Assembly: GCA_964573885.1 (NCBI GenBank)
Contig: CAZNLL010000095.1
Coordinates: forward strand, 1-16,142
Length of the DNA stretch: 16,142 nucleotides
Direction of reading: 5' to 3'
From: CAZNLL01 sp964573885
Lineage (GTDB): Bacteria; Desulfobacterota; DSM-4660; Desulfatiglandales; Desulfatiglandaceae
The notes under the pieces were generated by a model. It was not told where the DNA came from, did no database searches, and saw only the letters and a list, made by a program, of their open reading frames with translations. The position numbers and the translations under genes are program-made. This document shows, piece after piece, positions 1-7,000 of this stretch (position 1 is the first letter of the stretch; each line of letters begins with the position of its first letter).

Positions 1-1163
1 TCCACAATCATCTTGTTGACCAGCTGGACAATGGCGCTGTCCTCTTCTGTCATGCCCTCGATGTCTTCCTCATAGTCCTCTTCCCCGCCTTCAAGCTGCC
101 CCAAAATATCCTCAATACTCCCAGTATCTGTGAGCATCCCTGTTCTTTTCACATCAAAAAACAGGTTGATCATCTCGTAGATATCGTCTTTCAAGGCAAC
201 GCAATATTCATAGGACCTGGCAGGGATGAGCCTTCTGATGGCGTCCCTTGCGGGAAGGTAATTGGGATTTTCCATGGCCACAATCACCTTTTCCCCCTCC
301 TGTCCGATGGGGACAAAATAATTGCTTTTTAGGTAACTTATCCTGAGCCCTTTTAAAAGCTCACCCGGGATGACCATTTTGTCGTCATAGGGGATGAAAC
401 GGGCGTTATAGAAGATGGACAAGGATTTCCCGATGTCGGACTTGGATACATGAAAATCCTCCGTCAAGACCTTTTCCACGGTCTTCTTGCTCTTTCTGGC
501 CCGGGACATGGCCTCATTCAGGTCTTTGGCGGTAACGATATTGTTGGTGACCAGGTAGTCGAATTTGGTGGGTCTGGACTTTTGAGCGGCCTTCTGGTTT
601 TTGAAAAAGGCGATACCCAATATCCTGGCAATGTCCAGGACAGAGGTCTGATCCTCCCGGGTGAAGCGGTCCCCGCCTTTCTTGTTGATTAACTGAATGA
701 CGCCCAGGAGGTACTTGTTATAAGAGATGGGGGCCACCAAGACCTGGGTGGTTTTATACCCTGTCTTTTGATCCCATGTCTTGTCAAATCTCAAGTCGGG
801 ATTGATGACCTTGAGTTCTTCCTCATTATACACGTCCTTGATATTAAGGACCTTGCCCTTTGAGGCGCAATACCCGGCGATGCTTGAATTGCTGATGGGA
901 ACCCTTATTTCATTGACCTCCTCCCCGCTCTTCACCCTGGAGACGATCTGTTTCTTGATGCCGTCAACCACGTATACGGTCATGCGGTCTGCATCAAAAA
1001 AGCTCAAGATCTCGCCATGAAGATTCAGCAGGATGTCATTGGTGTCCGACGCCTCATGGATCCGGTTGGTGATGTTGTTAAGCCTTTTCTGGTAATCCAG
1101 CTCCCGTTCAAGGGTTTTTTCCTTGACCGAAGACACGGGGATACTTTTGGGAAAAGCCGCCAT
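1..1163 (-). CDS. GAF-domain GspE/PilB-like secretion/pilus ATPase, 3' end cut by window edge
   Basis: 387 codons are visible from ATG 1163 to the left edge; the C-terminal catalytic part is outside. Reading the minus strand, residues about 25-190 look like a GAF sensor domain (for example VYVVDG at 64-69, GVIQLINKK at 154-162). Residues about 200-335 look like the MshEN/T2SSE N-terminal domain, with FDYLVTNNIV, VEKVL and the VALKDDIYEMINLFF helix. An acidic linker (about 353-375) then leads to EDSAIVQLVNKMIV, the typical entry into the GspE/PilB ATPase core. Proteins of this family power type IV pilus or type II secretion assembly at the inner membrane. The MshEN repeats are degenerate (KFDYL where RLGxxL is usual), so c-di-GMP binding is doubtful. 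An in-frame TGA about 30 bases upstream leaves ATG 1163 as the only plausible start; its Shine-Dalgarno is weak. Divergent from tatD. Family call confident, exact system (pilus or secretion) unknown. Confidence 0.85.
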   Translation of the reverse strand, partial: MAAFPKSIPVSSVKEKTLERELDYQKRLNNITNRIHEASDTNDILLNLHGEILSFFDADRMTVYVVDGIKKQIVSRVKSGEEVNEIRVPISNSSIAGYCASKGKVLNIKDVYNEEELKVINPDLRFDKTWDQKTGYKTTQVLVAPISYNKYLLGVIQLINKKGGDRFTREDQTSVLDIARILGIAFFKNQKAAQKSRPTKFDYLVTNNIVTAKDLNEAMSRARKSKKTVEKVLTEDFHVSKSDIGKSLSIFYNARFIPYDDKMVIPGELLKGLRISYLKSNYFVPIGQEGEKVIVAMENPNYLPARDAIRRLIPARSYEYCVALKDDIYEMINLFFDVKRTGMLTDTGSIEDILGQLEGGEEDYEEDIEGMTEEDSAIVQLVNKMIV

Positions 1164-1253
1164 ATGGAGAAACCCAAAAACCTGCCTGTTTCATGGTGTT
1201 CCTAAAAGCCCCGGAGGCTTCCAACCGCCCCCTGCAAGGCCGATAATCAAATA

Positions 1254-1281
1254 ATTCTAGAAAATCTCACAAAATATGCAA
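1254..1281 (-). promoter_or_regulatory. Candidate sigma70 promoter for the GAF-ATPase gene
   Basis: On the minus strand TTGCAT (1276-1281) is followed after 16 bases by TAGAAT (1254-1259), which matches the -10 consensus at 5 of 6 positions; the -35 matches at 3 of 6. It lies in the most AT-rich part of the 1164-1432 divergent region and would give a leader of roughly 85 bases. Predicted by eye only. No convincing promoter for tatD was seen in the same region. Confidence 0.45.
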
Positions 1282-1422
1282 CATAAATATTCGTCCCCTC
1301 CTCTTGACCTCTTGAAACAGCCCTGGCAAAGGCCGCCTCTGAAGATCTGGTGATACTGTTTGCGAAACGCGTCAGGATAAAGTAAAAGGGGAGTCCAGAA
1401 AGAAAGCATGCCTTTATGCCCC

Positions 1423-1427
1423 GGAGG
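1423..1427 (+). promoter_or_regulatory. Shine-Dalgarno that fixes the TTG start of tatD
   Basis: GGAGG lies 5 bases before TTG 1433. The nearby ATGs at 1408 and 1416 are in other frames, so the TTG start is decided by this site together with the family N-terminus (DSHAHLD close to the start). Confidence 0.7.
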
Positions 1428-1432
1428 GTATT

Positions 1433-2206
1433 TTGCAGAATTTGATCGACAGTCACGCCCATTTGGATATGCACGATTTTGACAAGGACCGGGAGGCCGT
1501 CCTTGATAGGGCTGCTCGAGGCGGCCTGAGCCACATCATTACCGTGGGAATAGACCTTAACAGCTCTCTCCGGGCCCTGGAATTGAGCCGAAACAGCCCT
1601 ATGGTGTTCAGTTCGGTGGGGGTGCACCCCCATAATGCCGAGGAGTATGGCCCCCATGACCTGGACCGCCTTTCCCAGGTCGCTTCAAAGCCGGAGGTGG
1701 TTGCATGGGGTGAGATCGGGCTTGATTTCTATCGCGACTATGCGGCCCATGCGGCACAAGAGGGGCTTTTTGAAAAACAGCTCCACATGGCCCATGAACT
1801 GAACCTCCCCGTCATCATCCATGACCGTGAGGCCCATGATGGCGTCTATGCCGCCCTCAAAAAAATGGGAAAGGGAGAAAGAAAAGGGGTCATTCACTGT
1901 TTCTCGGGTGATCTTGATCTGGCCGCCGCCTTTACGGAGCTGGGATATCTCATATCCATCCCCGGCACAGTGACCTACAAAGGGGCGAAACAGGTCAGGG
2001 ATGTGGCCGCCCGGCTCTCTCTCGACACCATGCTTGTAGAAACGGATTGTCCCTTTCTGGCCCCGGTTCCCAAGAGGGGCCGGCGAAATGAGCCCCTTTT
2101 TGTCACCTTTACGGCCCAGGAAATCGCCCGCCTCAGGCATACGCATGTGGATGAGATCGCCGCAAAAACCTCCGAAAACGCCAAACGCCTTTTCTTGCTC
2201 CCTTAG
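1433..2206 (+). CDS. tatD: TatD family metal-dependent deoxyribonuclease
   Basis: 257 residues, full length for the TatD/YcfH family of TIM-barrel amidohydrolase-fold nucleases, which act as 3'-5' exonucleases or DNA-repair and degradation nucleases in the cytoplasm. All family metal-site landmarks are present: DSHAHLD (H8 and H10), GVHPH (63-67), WGEIGLDFYRD (E94), VIIHDREA (H130), VIHCFSG (H155) and VETDCPFLAP (D205). Starts at TTG behind GGAGG; no in-frame ATG fits better. Ends 3 bases before maf, so the two are probably co-transcribed. The precise paralogue (TatD, YcfH or YjjV type) cannot be decided here; the symbol denotes the family. Confidence 0.93.
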   Translation: MQNLIDSHAHLDMHDFDKDREAVLDRAARGGLSHIITVGIDLNSSLRALELSRNSPMVFSSVGVHPHNAEEYGPHDLDRLSQVASKPEVVAWGEIGLDFYRDYAAHAAQEGLFEKQLHMAHELNLPVIIHDREAHDGVYAALKKMGKGERKGVIHCFSGDLDLAAAFTELGYLISIPGTVTYKGAKQVRDVAARLSLDTMLVETDCPFLAPVPKRGRRNEPLFVTFTAQEIARLRHTHVDEIAAKTSENAKRLFLLP

Positions 2207-2209
2207 ATC

Positions 2210-2821
2210 ATGTCTTATTCCGTCATCAATCCCCAAAACCCTCTGATCCTGGCCTCCGCCTCCCCTCGAAGGAGGGAGTTGCTTAACCGAATTCAACTCC
2301 CCTTCCGTTCCGTGCCGAGCCGGGTGAATGAGGACCTGGGCATGGCCGAGCCTGAAAGGCTTTGCCGGTTTCTGGCCGAGGCAAAGGCCAAAGAAGTCCA
2401 AGTCAGGACCGGGGGCCTTTGGACCCTAGGGGCCGATACCCTTGTGGTCATAGGCCGCGACATCATGGGAAAGCCCGGTGATGCCGCAGAGGCGCGGCAC
2501 ATGCTTACCCGCCTGGCCGGCAAAGAACACCGGGTGATTACCGGCCTCTGTGTCCGCCACCCCGGGGGCGGGACGGCTTTTTGCGAGGCGGTTTCCACGC
2601 GGGTCTGGTTCAAGGCGCTCACTGACCGCGAAATCGAGGCTTACCTGGCCACGGGTGAACCTTTCGGCAAGGCGGGGAGCTATGCCATCCAGGGAATCGG
2701 CTCTTTCATGGTGGAAGCCATATCAGGGTCTTACAGCAATGTAGTGGGGCTTCCCGTGTGCTCCCTCATCAAGGGCCTTTGTGCCACCGGAGCCCTGGCG
2801 GGCTTTCCCATGGCCCCTTAG
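2210..2821 (+). CDS. maf: Maf family nucleoside-triphosphate pyrophosphatase (YhdE-like)
   Basis: 203 residues, normal for Maf proteins, which hydrolyse non-canonical or selected NTPs to NMP and pyrophosphate in the cytoplasm and were first named for septum inhibition. Visible motifs: SASPRR (16-21) in the nucleotide-binding loop, GADTLVV with the catalytic-site D76, GKPGD (87-91), HRVITG (107-112), and KAGSYAIQGIG (154-164) followed by GSYSNVVGLP. The YAIQG and SYSNVVGLP segments match the YhdE/BSU Maf branch (dTTP/UTP pyrophosphatase) rather than the YceF branch. ATG follows the tatD stop after 3 bases, suggesting coupled translation. Converges with rlmB, 31 bases away. Confidence 0.93.
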   Translation: MSYSVINPQNPLILASASPRRRELLNRIQLPFRSVPSRVNEDLGMAEPERLCRFLAEAKAKEVQVRTGGLWTLGADTLVVIGRDIMGKPGDAAEARHMLTRLAGKEHRVITGLCVRHPGGGTAFCEAVSTRVWFKALTDREIEAYLATGEPFGKAGSYAIQGIGSFMVEAISGSYSNVVGLPVCSLIKGLCATGALAGFPMAP

Positions 2822-2852
2822 GTCCAAGGCGTTTCTTCCCGCCCTTCCCGGC

Positions 2853-3617
2853 TCAGGGGCACCCTCTCTGCCGGATGATCTCGGAGAGGATGGCCCCCGC
2901 TGCCACGGCCACATTCAGTGACTCTACGGGCCCCTGGATAGGAATCCGCACCACCTGGTGACACCGCTCCTTGATCGTCCGGGTCAGGCCCTTTTGTTCA
3001 TTGCCCAGAACCAGGACCAGGGGCCTTTTCCAGTCAAAGGCATACACAGACTCCGGGCCCTCCCCGGAGGTCCCAATAATCCAAAGGCCTTCCGCTTTCA
3101 AACGATCCAACCCCCTGCCCATATTCACAATTCTGGCAACGGGCAAGGAGGCGAGGGTGCCTGAAGAACGCTTGAGCACCTTAGCGGTCACTCCGGCCGA
3201 TCGATCCTTGGGAATAATCAGGCCATGGGCCCCGAAAAAACCCGCCGTCCTGATGAGGGCGCCAAGATTGCCTTCATCCGTGATATGGTCCGCCGCCACC
3301 AAGAGTCCCTTTTCTCCCGCCCTCAGGGCAATCCCCAGCAGCTCATCCAGATCCGAATAGGCAAACCCCTCGGACAGGGCGACAATGCCCTGGTGGGTCA
3401 CATCCGGCAGGAGGCGGGTGATCTCCCCGGCCGGCTTTGAAAAGACCGGGATACCCTGGTCTCTCGCAAGACCCAGGATCTCCCTGGCCCGGGGGGAGGT
3501 CTTTCCATGCTGGACCCAAAGCTCCCTGATTCTCATCCGTTTATGGAAAAGGGCCTCCCGGACCCCATGGAAACCGGAGACGGGAATCAGCGGAGGTGCA
3601 CCACGGTCTTTTTTCAT
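2853..3617 (-). CDS. rlmB: TrmH/SpoU family 23S rRNA 2'-O-ribose methyltransferase RlmB-like
   Basis: 254 residues. The N-terminal SpoU substrate-binding domain (about 13-90, starting SGFHGVREAL) precedes a SPOUT trefoil-knot methyltransferase domain. The three SpoU motifs are present: NLGALIRTAG (117-126, with N117 and R123), LVLGNEQKGL (202-211) and IPIQGPVESLNVAVA (225-239). RlmB methylates G2251 of 23S rRNA in Escherichia coli using S-adenosylmethionine; TrmH-family relatives modify tRNA, so the exact target is inferred from the presence of the N-terminal domain. Last gene of the rfaE1-to-rlmB operon; starts 2 bases after the gmk stop and ends facing maf. Confidence 0.9.
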   Translation of the reverse strand: MKKDRGAPPLIPVSGFHGVREALFHKRMRIRELWVQHGKTSPRAREILGLARDQGIPVFSKPAGEITRLLPDVTHQGIVALSEGFAYSDLDELLGIALRAGEKGLLVAADHITDEGNLGALIRTAGFFGAHGLIIPKDRSAGVTAKVLKRSSGTLASLPVARIVNMGRGLDRLKAEGLWIIGTSGEGPESVYAFDWKRPLVLVLGNEQKGLTRTIKERCHQVVRIPIQGPVESLNVAVAAGAILSEIIRQRGCP

Positions 3618-3619
3618 GA

Positions 3620-4231
3620 TCAGGGGAAAGAAATATCAAAAAGGGCCTTGACCCTGGCCGCTCTTGAAGGGGTCCGGCACCGCGTGGATATGATGACGGC
3701 CTGCCCCTCACCGATGGCCTTTTCCAGGTCATCATTGATGATGATATAATCATACCAGGTGCAATTCTTCATGTCTTCCCTGGCCGTTGCCAACCTCGCT
3801 CGAACCACCTCTTCCAGGTCCGTGGCCCGCATCCTGAGCCTCCTCTCAAGCACCTCCAGGGAGGGCGGCATAATATACGTGAGCACAGCGTCTTGAAAGG
3901 CTTTCCTGATATTGCCCGCCCCTTGGAAATCCAAATCCAGGAGCACGTCCAGACCCGATGCCCTTTTGTCCTGGAGGCTGGAGAAGGCGGTGCCGTAATA
4001 ATGGTCGTAAACCCGGGCCCATTCCACAAAAGCCCCGGCCTCGATCATCTCCTTGAAGGTCGATTCGTCCACAAAATGATAGTCAACCCCGTTCCTTTCA
4101 TCACCCCTTGGGCTTCGACTCGTATGGGAAACGCAATACCTCAAACCGTGGATCCCTCCCATGAGGGCCTTGAGAATGGTGGACTTGCCCGCACCCGAAG
4201 GGGCTGAAAAGACAAAGAGGTGGCCTGACAT
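3620..4231 (-). CDS. gmk: Guanylate kinase
   Basis: 203 residues from ATG 4231, the usual length. Converts GMP and ATP to GDP and ADP in the cytoplasm. The P-loop SAPSGAGKST (9-18) is near the N-terminus, followed by the GMP-binding region (SHTSRSPRGDERNGVDYHF, 35-53), YDHYYGT (75-81), LDLDFQGAGNIRK (98-110), the lid helix RLRMR (131-135) and INDDLEKA (165-172). A longer reading from 4267 is possible but would run into remA; ATG 4231 has GGAAGG 6 bases upstream and lies 2 bases after the remA stop, so it is preferred. rpoZ, often next to gmk, is absent here; rlmB takes that position. Confidence 0.95.
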   Translation of the reverse strand: MSGHLFVFSAPSGAGKSTILKALMGGIHGLRYCVSHTSRSPRGDERNGVDYHFVDESTFKEMIEAGAFVEWARVYDHYYGTAFSSLQDKRASGLDVLLDLDFQGAGNIRKAFQDAVLTYIMPPSLEVLERRLRMRATDLEEVVRARLATAREDMKNCTWYDYIIINDDLEKAIGEGQAVIISTRCRTPSRAARVKALFDISFP

Positions 4232-4233
4232 GC

Positions 4234-4506
4234 CTATCCTTCCAAATCTTCCCGGCTCAGGGTGCAATTGGGGCTGAAGCGTTGTGCAATGGTCTCAGAC
4301 TGGATGGCGGAGAGGATGACATGGTTACTGTCTGTGATGATGACCGATCTCGTTCGCCGGCCCTGGGTGGCGTCTATGAGCCTTCTGTCCTCGCGGGCCT
4401 CGTCTCTAAGTCGCTTAATGGGGGCGGCATTTGGCGAAACAATGGCGACAACCCGCCTGGAAACCACGGAATTTCCGAAACCGATGCTGATAAGCTTGGA
4501 ATTCAT
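4234..4506 (-). CDS. remA: RemA/DUF370 family DNA-binding regulator
   Basis: 90 residues, close to Bacillus subtilis RemA, with the hallmark segments LISIGFGN (5-12), VSPNAAPIKR (23-32), LIDATQGRRTRSVI (43-56) and ILSAIQSETIAQRF (64-77). R18 and R50-R51, which line up with basic residues implicated in DNA binding of Bacillus RemA, are kept. In Bacillus RemA activates matrix and osmoprotection genes; the role in Gram-negative bacteria is not known to me. ATG 4506 has AAGGAG 8 bases upstream (4515-4520); a GTG at 4524 overlapping the yicC stop is possible but would add six unconserved residues. Lies between yicC and gmk, the same order as yloC-remA-gmk in Bacillus, which supports both the call and operon membership. 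Confidence 0.88.
   Translation of the reverse strand: MNSKLISIGFGNSVVSRRVVAIVSPNAAPIKRLRDEAREDRRLIDATQGRRTRSVIITDSNHVILSAIQSETIAQRFSPNCTLSREDLEG
4238..4243 (-). promoter_or_regulatory. Shine-Dalgarno that fixes the gmk start
   Basis: GGAAGG on the minus strand, 6 bases before ATG 4231, inside the last codons of remA. It supports the short gmk start over the in-frame ATG at 4267. Confidence 0.65.
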
Positions 4507-4520
4507 GGACAAAGCTCCTT

Positions 4521-5402
4521 TCACTCAACGTTTTGCACCTGTTCCCTCAATTTTTCCAGCTCCGCCTTCATCTCCACCACAATCCTGGAGATGGTCGCGT
4601 CAGAGGCCTTTGAGCTCAGGGTATTGACCTCTCGGTTCATCTCCTGGAGAAGAAAGTCCAGCCTCCTGCCCAGGGCCTCATCCTGGGAGACATAAACTCG
4701 AAACTGGCTCAGGTGACTCCTGAGCCGGACAATCTCCTCTGTCACATCGGATCTGTCCGCCAGGATAGCCACTTCCTGGGCCACACGGGCCTCGTCCACC
4801 TCCACCTCCGCCAGCATGCGGTTGAGGTTTTCACGGAGTCTCTTCCCATAGGCCTGGACCACATGGGGGACCCGGTCCTTAATATCCTTGAGGTAGGTCC
4901 CCAAAAGGTCCAGTCTTCTGAGGAAATCGGCCTTGATGGCCTCACCCTCCCTGAGCCTCATTTGATCCAGGGAATCGAGGGCCGCTTCCAAGGCCTCATG
5001 AAATCCGGTCCTGACCCGGTCCAGGTCGATTTCTTCGGCCTTGACCAAGATCACATCCTTGAGCTGGCACAAGGATTCCAGCCTGATGTCGCGATCAAGA
5101 CCAAATTGCCGGGCCACCTGATCAAAAATCTTGAAGTAGGCCTCGGCCAGGGGGACATTGAGGTCCAGCCTATAAGAGCTATCGGATCCATTATGCCGGA
5201 TCTGTAAGGAGACCTCGATGCGCCCGCGCCTGACCTTGGAACTGACCCAGGACCTCAATTCATCTTCAAGGGGTTGTATATTTTTGGGAATCCTAAGGAT
5301 AATATCCCTGTAACGGTTGTTAACGGACTTGATCTCCGCGGTGAACAGGCCCCCTTCCCCTTCCCACTCTCCCCTCCCATAGGCGGTCATACTCTTAATC
5401 AA
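4521..5402 (-). CDS. yicC: YicC/YloC family endoribonuclease
   Basis: 293 residues, the normal length. The N-terminal YicC domain starts with SMTAYGRGE (4-12) and EIKSVNNRYRDI (23-34); the C-terminal DUF1732 domain contains DRSDVTEEIVRLRSHL (216-231) and RLDFLLQEMNREVNTL (247-262), the best conserved stretch of the family. Escherichia coli YicC and Bacillus YloC are reported endoribonucleases acting on RNA in the cytoplasm. The start is TTG 5402: family members begin MI(R/K)SMTAY, so the ATG four codons later would lose conserved residues. The TTG overlaps the stop of the DUF4416 gene by 8 bases (shared TTGATTAA), which suggests translational coupling. Confidence 0.93.
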   Translation of the reverse strand: MIKSMTAYGRGEWEGEGGLFTAEIKSVNNRYRDIILRIPKNIQPLEDELRSWVSSKVRRGRIEVSLQIRHNGSDSSYRLDLNVPLAEAYFKIFDQVARQFGLDRDIRLESLCQLKDVILVKAEEIDLDRVRTGFHEALEAALDSLDQMRLREGEAIKADFLRRLDLLGTYLKDIKDRVPHVVQAYGKRLRENLNRMLAEVEVDEARVAQEVAILADRSDVTEEIVRLRSHLSQFRVYVSQDEALGRRLDFLLQEMNREVNTLSSKASDATISRIVVEMKAELEKLREQVQNVE

Positions 5403-5934
5403 GGCGTCGTTTCTCCCGTAACTGTTCCATATAGAGGTCTCTCACCCCGTTAAAAAATGAAATAATCTGGGGATCCTTGTAATCCGGATAGGTCCATGGC
5501 AGGGGCCTGAAACTGCCCTTACGATAAAGGAGGGTCAAATCCGCGTAGATCCCCTTCCTTAAATAGACCCGATGGACGTAGTTTTTCCCGGTTGCCAGGA
5601 CCAGCCTCTCGGCGGACAAAATACCCGGGTCGATGTTAACGCTTCGACTCTCCCCCCTCAGGTGCTGTTGTTCCACTTGATTGGTGGTTATCTTGATTTC
5701 AACCAGATTCTCAGGGTGAACCAGTTCCCGGAACGAGATGAAGCGCCGGTAGAGGGGCCAACCCATTTCCCGTGCATAGTAACGGGTTCGATCAAAAAGG
5801 AGCTCTTCGCTGATCCGGTCCATGGGCCCATAGGTTTGGCTGAGCGCATGGGCCATATGTTCCGGGAGGCCTTTTTCCGGTGAAAACAGACTGGCAACCA
5901 GCTTGACAGGCTCCGGCTCACGAGGGAGGCTCAT
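5395..5934 (-). CDS. DUF4416 family protein of unknown function
   Basis: 179 residues, matching the DUF4416 family as I know it: PVKLVASLFS near the N-terminus (about 9-18), FDRTRYYAREMGW (about 47-59), RRFISFRELV (about 63-72), EIKITTNQVE (about 79-88), VNIDPGIL (about 99-106), KNYVHRVYL (about 116-124), GIYADLTLLY (about 127-136) and PWTYPDYKD (about 145-153). No signal peptide or membrane segment; probably soluble and cytoplasmic. Several invariant Asp, His, Tyr and Arg residues hint at an enzyme, but no catalytic chemistry is established and I assign none. ATG 5934 has GGGAGG 8 bases upstream (5943-5948). It sits between the heptose kinase gene and yicC and overlaps yicC by 8 bases, so it is translated with the operon. 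Confidence 0.85.
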   Translation of the reverse strand: MSLPREPEPVKLVASLFSPEKGLPEHMAHALSQTYGPMDRISEELLFDRTRYYAREMGWPLYRRFISFRELVHPENLVEIKITTNQVEQQHLRGESRSVNIDPGILSAERLVLATGKNYVHRVYLRKGIYADLTLLYRKGSFRPLPWTYPDYKDPQIISFFNGVRDLYMEQLREKRRLD

Positions 5935-5992
5935 TCAAAAAACCTCCCTCTAGATCCCCCTGAAAGTAGCCTCAAAAAAAGCTCCTTAAAAG

Positions 5993-7000
5993 TCAATCCC
6001 CGATGACCCGCTTCAGCTCCTCTGCACTCACCGCAGAGGTTCCCACCTCCCCCACCACGATGCCGGCCGCCAGGTTGGACAAAATGGCTGCGGACTTGAG
6101 GTCCAGACCCGCAGCCAGGCCCAGGGAGAAGGTGCTTATGACCGTGTCGCCCGCCCCAGTGACGTCATAGACCTTTTTGGCCGTGGTGGGAATATGGCTT
6201 ACTTCCCCTCCGTTTTCAAAGAGGGTCATCCCCTCCTTGCCCTGGGTAATCAGCACGGAAAGGCAATCCAGTTCATTGAGGATCTGTCGCCCCGCCCGGA
6301 GCAGGGTCTCCTCATCCACGATCTCAAGGCGGCAAAAAAGCCCTGCTTCATGGTGGTTGGGGGTAATCACATCCACCCCGTGATAGGATTCAAAATTACC
6401 GGTTTTGGGATCCACGGCAATAATGATAGATCTATTTTCTCTGGACCGGACCAACCCCCTGAGCCCCTTCATCAACTCGGATGACACCACACCCTTTCCA
6501 TAATCGGAGACCACCACCGCATCCAGGTCCTCCAGATTTTCGCCGATAAAAGAGAGCATCCTTTCGATGGTTTTGGGGCTGATATCCCGACGGGTCTCCC
6601 GGTCGATGCGGACCACCTGCTGGTTATGGGCGATGACCCGGGTCTTTATACTCGTGGGCCGCTCTTTTTCAACCACGGTGCCATGGGTCCTTAGTCCCAG
6701 GCCCTGGAGGTGCTCCAGGATCTCTTCGCCGTTTGCATCGGCCCCGATCACCCCGCAAAGGAGGGGCCTGGCGCCGAGAGCGGCAATATTGCGGATCACG
6801 TTGGCCGCCCCGCCGAGCATCTTCGACTCCCCCTTGACCTCCACCACCGGCACCGGGGCCTCCGGTGAAATCCGCGATACCTCCCCCCACACGTATTTGT
6901 CCATGATGATATCACCCACCACCAGGACCCTGGCATGGGAAAACCGGTCCACATACTGCTTCAGGGCGTCTCCTTCATATCGGTGTCCAATCGTTTTCAT
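5993..7000 (-). CDS. rfaE1: D-glycero-beta-D-manno-heptose 7-phosphate kinase (HldE N-domain / RfaE1)
   Basis: 335 residues of a PfkB/ribokinase-fold sugar kinase. It phosphorylates heptose 7-phosphate to the 1,7-bisphosphate in ADP-heptose synthesis for the lipopolysaccharide core. Motifs: VVGDIIMDKYVWG (27-39), RISPEAPVPVVE (43-54), GGAANV (63-68), IKTRVIA (118-124), SDYGKG (165-170), TPNHHEAG (213-220) and DVTGAGDTV (279-287) with catalytic-base D285. RISPEAPVPV is diagnostic of RfaE1 against other PfkB kinases. There is no C-terminal nucleotidyltransferase domain, so the partner RfaE2/HldC function must be encoded elsewhere. First gene of the minus-strand operon; the Shine-Dalgarno is weak and the ATG is the best available start. 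Confidence 0.93.
   Translation of the reverse strand: MKTIGHRYEGDALKQYVDRFSHARVLVVGDIIMDKYVWGEVSRISPEAPVPVVEVKGESKMLGGAANVIRNIAALGARPLLCGVIGADANGEEILEHLQGLGLRTHGTVVEKERPTSIKTRVIAHNQQVVRIDRETRRDISPKTIERMLSFIGENLEDLDAVVVSDYGKGVVSSELMKGLRGLVRSRENRSIIIAVDPKTGNFESYHGVDVITPNHHEAGLFCRLEIVDEETLLRAGRQILNELDCLSVLITQGKEGMTLFENGGEVSHIPTTAKKVYDVTGAGDTVISTFSLGLAAGLDLKSAAILSNLAAGIVVGEVGTSAVSAEELKRVIGD

Noticed and set aside
1200..1240. Minus-strand GCCTCCGGGGC reminiscent of a c-di-GMP (GEMM) riboswitch segment ahead of the GAF-ATPase gene
   Set aside because: The flanking GEMM elements (the GGGCAAACC-like and tetraloop receptor parts) were not found. It is only a short AAGCC/GGCTT hairpin.
1685..2401. 238-residue minus-strand open frame spanning tatD and maf
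   Set aside because: Antisense to two well-supported genes, with no recognisable domain.
2822..2852. Bidirectional terminator between maf and rlmB
   Set aside because: The 31-base gap has no stem longer than 4 bp and no T run on either strand.
4232..4267. Longer gmk start at 4267
   Set aside because: It would overlap the coding sequence of remA by more than 30 bases and add residues not found in guanylate kinases; ATG 4231 has a good ribosome-binding site.
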